From positions 62,001 through 126,000 of the forward strand of contig JANQGX010000045.1 of the NCBI GenBank assembly GCA_028282885.1: a DNA stretch of 64,000 nucleotides, written 5' to 3'. How positions within the stretch are numbered: position 1 is the first letter of the stretch; each line of letters starts with the position of its first letter. This document shows, piece by piece, positions 59,891 through 64,000 of the stretch. The notes beneath the pieces are model-generated. The model saw only the letters and a list, made by a program, of their open reading frames with translations. It had not been told where the DNA came from and ran no database searches. Both the position numbers and the translations under genes were made by a program. This stretch comes from SAR324 cluster bacterium (GTDB lineage Bacteria > SAR324 > XYD2-FULL-50-16).

Positions 59891-60877
59891 ATGGTTTTCG
59901 AACAAATTCTCGGGCACGAAACAGTAAAGCAACATCTGCTGACTGCTTATCAAAGAGATCGCATTCCTTCAGCTTATCTGTTCTCCGGTGAAAGCGGGAT
60001 CGGAAAAAGCATGCTGGTACGGGAGTTTGCCAAATTAATTAATTGTGAAGCGGAAATCCCATGTAACACATGCACAAACTGTAAGTTGTATAACTTAAGC
60101 GGTCACCCCGATTTTCAGGTCATTGAACCGGATGGGCAATTTATAAAAATCTCACAGATTCATCAACTCATTGAAAACTTAAGCCTTAAGCCTGCTTACG
60201 CCACAAAGAGAGTGGTCCTCGTAAAAGACGCCCACAGGCTTAATCTGGAATCGGCAAACAGTTTTTTGAAAATTCTTGAAGAGCCGCCCCTCGATACCTT
60301 AATCGTTCTGGTCACTTCAGATGAAAACCTGCTTCTGGAAACCATTCTCTCCCGCTGCCAGAAAATATCATTCTCCCCTCTCTCAACTGAGCATCTAAGA
60401 GAGATAATTCTCTCCAATTTTGAGGTAACTGAGGATGATATCAATTTCGTGTTAAGCTACTCGAGCGGACATATTCGCAAGGAGTTTATCTCGAGAGTAG
60501 CTACCCTTATCACCATGCGCAGACAGGTATTCAACATCCTCTGTAATCTCGAAATTGAACACATGTCAACCCACTTTAACCTGTTGGATCAGTGGATAAA
60601 AAAAGGACTGCACGAGTACTTTTTTGAATTCTGCTGTCACTGGATCAAGGATTTTATCTATGCCAAGGATGGGCAGCAGCATCAGTTAACCAATAGCGAC
60701 ATGGTTGAGGAGATCGAGCATTGCGGATTGAATGCTTCCGGGGAACAGTTGCAATGGGCATTTGATCTGGTTGTGGAAACCGAATTGGCGATACGTGCGA
60801 ATGCCGGAAAACCCCTGGCTCTGGAAAGTCTGTTAATCCAATTGAAACAGATATTTGAAGGCACACCAGTTGTCTGA
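59891..60877 (+). CDS. holB: DNA polymerase III delta' subunit
   Basis: This is part of the clamp loader. The AAA+ domain has the P-loop FSGESGIGKSMLVREF and a zinc module (CEAEIPCNTCTNCKLYNLSG, four Cys). It also shows VVLVKDAHRLNLESANSFLKILEEPP and the sensor-1 SRCQKISF. The length is 328. It is translationally near tmk and converges on the PilZ gene with 1 nt between stops. Confidence 0.91.
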   Translation: MVFEQILGHETVKQHLLTAYQRDRIPSAYLFSGESGIGKSMLVREFAKLINCEAEIPCNTCTNCKLYNLSGHPDFQVIEPDGQFIKISQIHQLIENLSLKPAYATKRVVLVKDAHRLNLESANSFLKILEEPPLDTLIVLVTSDENLLLETILSRCQKISFSPLSTEHLREIILSNFEVTEDDINFVLSYSSGHIRKEFISRVATLITMRRQVFNILCNLEIEHMSTHFNLLDQWIKKGLHEYFFEFCCHWIKDFIYAKDGQQHQLTNSDMVEEIEHCGLNASGEQLQWAFDLVVETELAIRANAGKPLALESLLIQLKQIFEGTPVV

Positions 60878-60878
60878 G

Positions 60879-61343
60879 TCAGGAACCGATTCTGTCTTGA
60901 TGAATCGCTTCCAACTGAATTCCCACCTGATAAGGCAGATATTCCTCGTCCGCTTCTGAGAAGTGTCTTACTTTGCCCTTGGCTCTATAGATTGTCTTTC
61001 CACTACTAAACCCCAGCGTAACCTCTTCACCGGTATCCAGCTTTTCGTTCAATCGTATTTTCACTCCCTGGTCACTGATGTCGAGCAGTAGAATCTCGGT
61101 AACCATGCGTTTTGTTTTTTCTGAGGCAAGGTACAGTCTTGATACGATAGAATATCGTTTCATTCGTCTGTTACCATCTGATCCTTGGCTGGCGGAATTC
61201 TCCCGGGAATCACATTGCAGCGTTACCGGAAAAACCGATAATAGGCATTTTGGACAGATAATGTTGGGATTGGTTTTCAGGAGATTGCTGATATCCCGGA
61301 GTTCAGCATCAGCACCGCACCAGATACAAGACTTTTTCTCCAT
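60879..61343 (-). CDS. Zinc-ribbon/PilZ domain protein
   Basis: The 154-residue protein has an N-terminal zinc ribbon (CIWCGAD and CPKCLLS, four Cys at about 6-37). After a short linker a PilZ-like domain (about 58-150) follows. The c-di-GMP signature is present as NRRMKRYS (RxxxR) and DISDQGVKIRLNE (D.S..G). A beta-barrel pattern and a terminal YLPYQVGIQL follow. It may act as a c-di-GMP sensor whose ribbon contacts another protein. It sits opposite holB and no partner gene is obvious. Confidence 0.75.
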   Translation of the reverse strand: MEKKSCIWCGADAELRDISNLLKTNPNIICPKCLLSVFPVTLQCDSRENSASQGSDGNRRMKRYSIVSRLYLASEKTKRMVTEILLLDISDQGVKIRLNEKLDTGEEVTLGFSSGKTIYRAKGKVRHFSEADEEYLPYQVGIQLEAIHQDRIGS

Positions 61344-61649
61344 TCTGCCTCCTTGAATTCCCTTCTCCGCATTTGGATATCTTTGCGGATTATCCGGATA
61401 TGTGAGCTCAAGTCTGCCTGTATTAGTGTCTTCTTCTTAAAGCATGTCGCGTTTTTATAAAACCGTCACCTGAATTTAAAAAGCTAAAACAATTCAGCCG
61501 GAATTTATGAATTTAAATCATACCCGGTATGAAAAAAAACAATTATACTTCGATTTGGATTTTTGCTATACCTATGCAAATTGTTGAATGTCACCAAAGG
61601 GTTGGTTATTCGCTCCTAATTGTTAAACCATTCTAAAAGGAGACAGATT
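61344..61649. other. Non-coding gap before the P5C dehydrogenase gene
   Basis: Divergent promoters for the PilZ and P5C dehydrogenase genes should lie here. The sequence is AT-rich and I found no convincing -35/-10 pair or hairpin. AAGGAG at the right end is the ribosome-binding site for the next gene. Confidence 0.5.
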
Positions 61650-63290
61650 ATGTCACTTGGAATATACAAAGTTCCGGAACCGGTGAACGAAGTCGCCAGG
61701 TTATACACTCCCGGTTCAGTAGAAAAAAAGTCATTGAAAGCTGAACTGGAGAAGCAGAAAAACAATCCGGTGGAAATCCCGCTGATTATTGGCGGTAAAG
61801 AGGTAAAAACCGGCAATGTTATTGAAATCAAAGCCCCTCATGATCTGTCCGTTACCCTTGGGAAGTTTCATCAGGCTGGTGAAGAGGAGATAAACCAGGC
61901 GATTGAATGTGCACTGGAAGCCAGGGAAAGCTGGAGCAAAACCCCGATGGAAGACAGGGCAGCCGTTTTTCTCAAGGCTGCGGATCTATTGACAGGTCCC
62001 TACCGGGATGTACTCAATGCTTCGACGATGTTGGGACAGAGCAAGAATGTCTGGCAATCAGAGATTGAAGCTGCCTGCGAGTTGGCGGATTTCTGGCGAT
62101 TCAATGTTGCTTTTATGATGGAGATTTATCAACAGCAACCCCCGATCAGTCCTCCCGGAATGTGGAATCGATCGACCTGGCGTCCTCTTGAAGGGTTCAT
62201 CTTTGCCGTAACACCTTTTAATTTCACGGCTATCGGCGGTAACCTCCCAACAGCCCCTGCCATGATGGGTAATGTCGCTCTCTGGAAGCCTTCCAGTACT
62301 GCTGTCTTGAGCAATTATTATCTGATGAAATTGCTTAAAGAAGCCGGCCTGCCGGACGGTGTTGTTAATTTCATTCCCGGCAAAGGCAGAACCGTTGGTG
62401 ATCCGGTTCTGGCCAGTCCTCATTTCTCCGGAATACATTTCACGGGATCCACCAGCACCTTTAATGCCATGTGGAAGACCATTGGGGAGAATCTTAGTAA
62501 AGGAATTTACAAAACCTATCCTCGTATCGTAGGTGAAACAGGGGGTAAGGACTTCGTTTTTGCTCATCCTGATACCGATGCCAGGGAGCTTGGTGTTGCC
62601 TTGATCAGAGGGGCTTATGAATACCAGGGGCAGAAGTGTTCCGCTGCCAGCAGGGCTTATATTCCCGAAAGTCTTTGGCCGGCTTTGCTTTCTGAGCTGA
62701 AGGAGATGATTGCAGAGATCAAGGTAGGAGATATCTGTGATTTCAGAAACTTCATGGGAGCTGTAATCGATAAAGCCTCTTTTGAGAATATTGTTCATTA
62801 TATCGAATATGCCAAGAAGGCGGAAGATGCTGAGATTGTCGCCGGTGGTGGATACGATGAAAGCAAGGGATACTTTATTGACCCGACGCTGATCCTGACG
62901 ACCAATCCAAACTTCAAGTCCATGGAAGAGGAAATCTTCGGGCCGGTACTGACAATATTTGTGTATCCTGATGACCGAATTGATGAGACCCTTGATCTGC
63001 TGGACAAGACGAGCCCATACGCCCTCACAGGTTCAATCTTCGGTAAAGACAGGGCATTTCTCAACAAGGCTTCTGCGGCATTGGAAAATGCAGCAGGAAA
63101 TTTCTATATCAACGATAAACCAACTGCTGCGGTGGTAGGTCAGCAACCCTTTGGCGGCGCCAGGGCCAGCGGAACCAATGATAAAGCCGGAAGTGTTATC
63201 AATTTGTTGCGTTGGGTTAGTGCCCGCTCCATCAAAGAAACCTTTGTGCCACCCACCGATTATACCTATCCGCACATGTCAGAAGAGTAA
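61650..63290 (+). CDS. pruA: Delta-1-pyrroline-5-carboxylate dehydrogenase
   Basis: The enzyme oxidises glutamate semialdehyde/P5C to glutamate with NAD, the second step of proline catabolism. The NAD site is AVTPFNFTAIGGNLPTAPA and WKPSSTAVLSNY. The catalytic Glu lies in IVGETGGKDFVF and the catalytic Cys in GAYEYQGQKCSAASRAYIP. The remaining motifs are PVLTIFVYPDD and PFGGARASGTNDKAG. It starts at the ATG 61650 with AAGGAG; the frame also runs 10 codons upstream. It is a stand-alone enzyme of the eukaryote-like P5CDH type, with no PutA domain. Confidence 0.93.
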   Translation: MSLGIYKVPEPVNEVARLYTPGSVEKKSLKAELEKQKNNPVEIPLIIGGKEVKTGNVIEIKAPHDLSVTLGKFHQAGEEEINQAIECALEARESWSKTPMEDRAAVFLKAADLLTGPYRDVLNASTMLGQSKNVWQSEIEAACELADFWRFNVAFMMEIYQQQPPISPPGMWNRSTWRPLEGFIFAVTPFNFTAIGGNLPTAPAMMGNVALWKPSSTAVLSNYYLMKLLKEAGLPDGVVNFIPGKGRTVGDPVLASPHFSGIHFTGSTSTFNAMWKTIGENLSKGIYKTYPRIVGETGGKDFVFAHPDTDARELGVALIRGAYEYQGQKCSAASRAYIPESLWPALLSELKEMIAEIKVGDICDFRNFMGAVIDKASFENIVHYIEYAKKAEDAEIVAGGGYDESKGYFIDPTLILTTNPNFKSMEEEIFGPVLTIFVYPDDRIDETLDLLDKTSPYALTGSIFGKDRAFLNKASAALENAAGNFYINDKPTAAVVGQQPFGGARASGTNDKAGSVINLLRWVSARSIKETFVPPTDYTYPHMSEE

Positions 63291-63304
63291 TCTTGCTCAG
63301 CATC

Positions 63305-63332
63305 AGCTCCCGTCCTCTTTGATGGGGGCTTT
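63305..63332 (+). terminator. Terminator after the P5C dehydrogenase gene
   Basis: AGCTCCCGTC (63305-63314) pairs with GATGGGGGCT (63321-63330), ten base pairs with two G-T pairs, followed by TTCCCC. It lies 14 nt after the stop. The T-run is short. Confidence 0.5.
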
Positions 63333-63545
63333 CCCCTATCCGGGCTCTTCACCATCTCCAACAGTTTCGGTTCTTTAAACCGGATTTGATCCATTTGCTA
63401 TAGAGTCATTTATCGATCTTAAATTTTGATCACTGAATTTATTGGATTTTTATTTGAATTTGCAGATCTAATCTGTAGAATCGGTTTATACCATAACTTC
63501 AAATCACGACTTAAACCGGAAGATATATCGGGTGGATAGAATCTC

Positions 63546-64000
63546 ATGAAAAGGATCAGTTTCAGCAGAATGGAATTTGCGGGTTCACTAGGCGATTTCG
63601 GTACCTTGCTTCCTATCTCTATAGGGATGATTATGATCAATGGCCTGGATCCCATTGGGTTGTTCCTCTCCATAGGCCTGTTCTATATTTTTTCCGGACT
63701 TTTTTTTGGAGTCACAACACCGGTACAACCCATGAAGGTGATAGGCGCTTACGCCATTGCGACCTCCATGTCCTCCGCCCAGGTCTTGTCTTCAGGTTTG
63801 CTGATGGGAGTTTTCTTGCTGATACTCGGGGCAACCAATCTGATGACCGTCATCGGCAAACTGGTTCCCAAGCCCGTTGTCAGGGGAATTCAGTTTACAG
63901 CCGGTATTCTCCTTATGATCGAGGGGCTTAAACTCATCCTGGGCAGGTCGGAATTCCAGTTGATGAGAGAGCTGGCCGAACCCTATCTTGAATTTCAACA
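63546..64000 (+). CDS. MOT1-type sulfate/molybdate transporter, 3' end beyond window
   Basis: The first 151 residues are visible. They show the MOT1/SulP-like motif MEFAGSLGDFGTLLPISIGM, then TPVQPMKVIGAYAIA, and PKPVVRGIQFTAGILLMIEG, which mark the putative sulfate/molybdate transporter family. The stretch is strongly hydrophobic with about four helices. The ATG at 63546 follows GGTGGATAG, a modest ribosome-binding site. The rest of the gene is off the window edge. Confidence 0.8.
   Translation, partial: MKRISFSRMEFAGSLGDFGTLLPISIGMIMINGLDPIGLFLSIGLFYIFSGLFFGVTTPVQPMKVIGAYAIATSMSSAQVLSSGLLMGVFLLILGATNLMTVIGKLVPKPVVRGIQFTAGILLMIEGLKLILGRSEFQLMRELAEPYLEFQ

Noticed and set aside
62058..62798. 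246-residue open frame opposite the P5C dehydrogenase gene
   Set aside because: It is antisense to conserved catalytic motifs of a clear enzyme and has no recognisable content of its own.
1..64000. CRISPR arrays, insertion sequences, prophage genes or integrase-linked attachment sites
   Set aside because: No spaced direct repeats, transposase, integrase or phage structural motif was seen on either strand.

Overview
This 64 kb window is a gene-dense piece of a Gram-negative bacterial chromosome that contains the dnaA-dnaN-recF-gyrB replication cluster. The cell makes Kdo/LPS (kdsA), has outer-membrane barrel proteins, lipoproteins and a DUF374 acyltransferase, makes lysine through LL-diaminopimelate aminotransferase (dapL), and uses the MEP isoprenoid route (ispD). 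The ATP synthase operon is of the split kind (b'-b-delta-alpha-gamma-beta-epsilon, with a and c elsewhere), and its b subunit carries a signal peptide. Together these fit a deltaproteobacterial-grade lineage (Desulfobacterota, SAR324 or a relative) better than a Gammaproteobacterium. That placement is inference from gene content, not phylogeny. No insertion sequence, prophage or CRISPR array was seen.

Layout. 1-954 (-): a cut-off ITPase gene and tsaE. 1169-7321 (+): dnaA, dnaN, recF, gyrB. 7329-10543 (-): a dapL, acyltransferase, PfkB kinase, gatC operon. 10544-11035: a non-coding stretch with palindromes, two DnaA-box-like sites and a clear promoter for tRNA-Leu(CAA). 11220-18508 (+): gpsA, folC, trpB, trpA and a class I adenylate cyclase. 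18495-21074 (-): rnhA, proA, yjbQ. 21263-27204 (-): the ATP synthase operon. 27525-32196 (+): ispD, rimO, yebC, ruvC, ruvA, ssb. 32255-36311 (-): miaA, an exact parS palindrome and a giant TPR protein. 36832-39272 (+): kdsA, tyrA and a type IV pilin-like gene.

40067-47760 (+) is the most unusual region. It encodes a MotA-like and a MotB-like stator pair, an outer-membrane barrel protein with an FlgO/CsgG-like domain, a TPR lipoprotein, two periplasmic proteins carrying FliF ring-building-motif-3-like domains plus TPRs, and a membrane protein that fuses one such FliF-like domain through a single transmembrane helix to a FliG-like rotor domain. No other flagellar gene is present. I read it as a compact, non-flagellar, ion-driven envelope motor. 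Two tandem sigma-54-type promoter sequences and a structured intergenic element lie just upstream.

48348-53480 (+): prfC, serA, serC, proC. 53594-56366 (-): two secreted proteins of unknown function (one with three cysteine-containing repeats) and a metallo-beta-lactamase-fold hydrolase. 56636-60877 (+): an AmrS-type radical SAM protein, a MurA whose catalytic Cys is replaced by Asp (predicted fosfomycin-insensitive), tmk and holB. 60879-61343 (-): a zinc-ribbon/PilZ protein. 61650-64000 (+): delta-1-pyrroline-5-carboxylate dehydrogenase and a cut-off MOT1-type molybdate/sulfate transporter.

Most genes are housekeeping. The accessory signal lies in the motor cluster and its neighbours: pilin, PilZ protein, giant TPR protein and class I cyclase. 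These suggest surface motility or envelope dynamics possibly tied to nucleotide second messengers.
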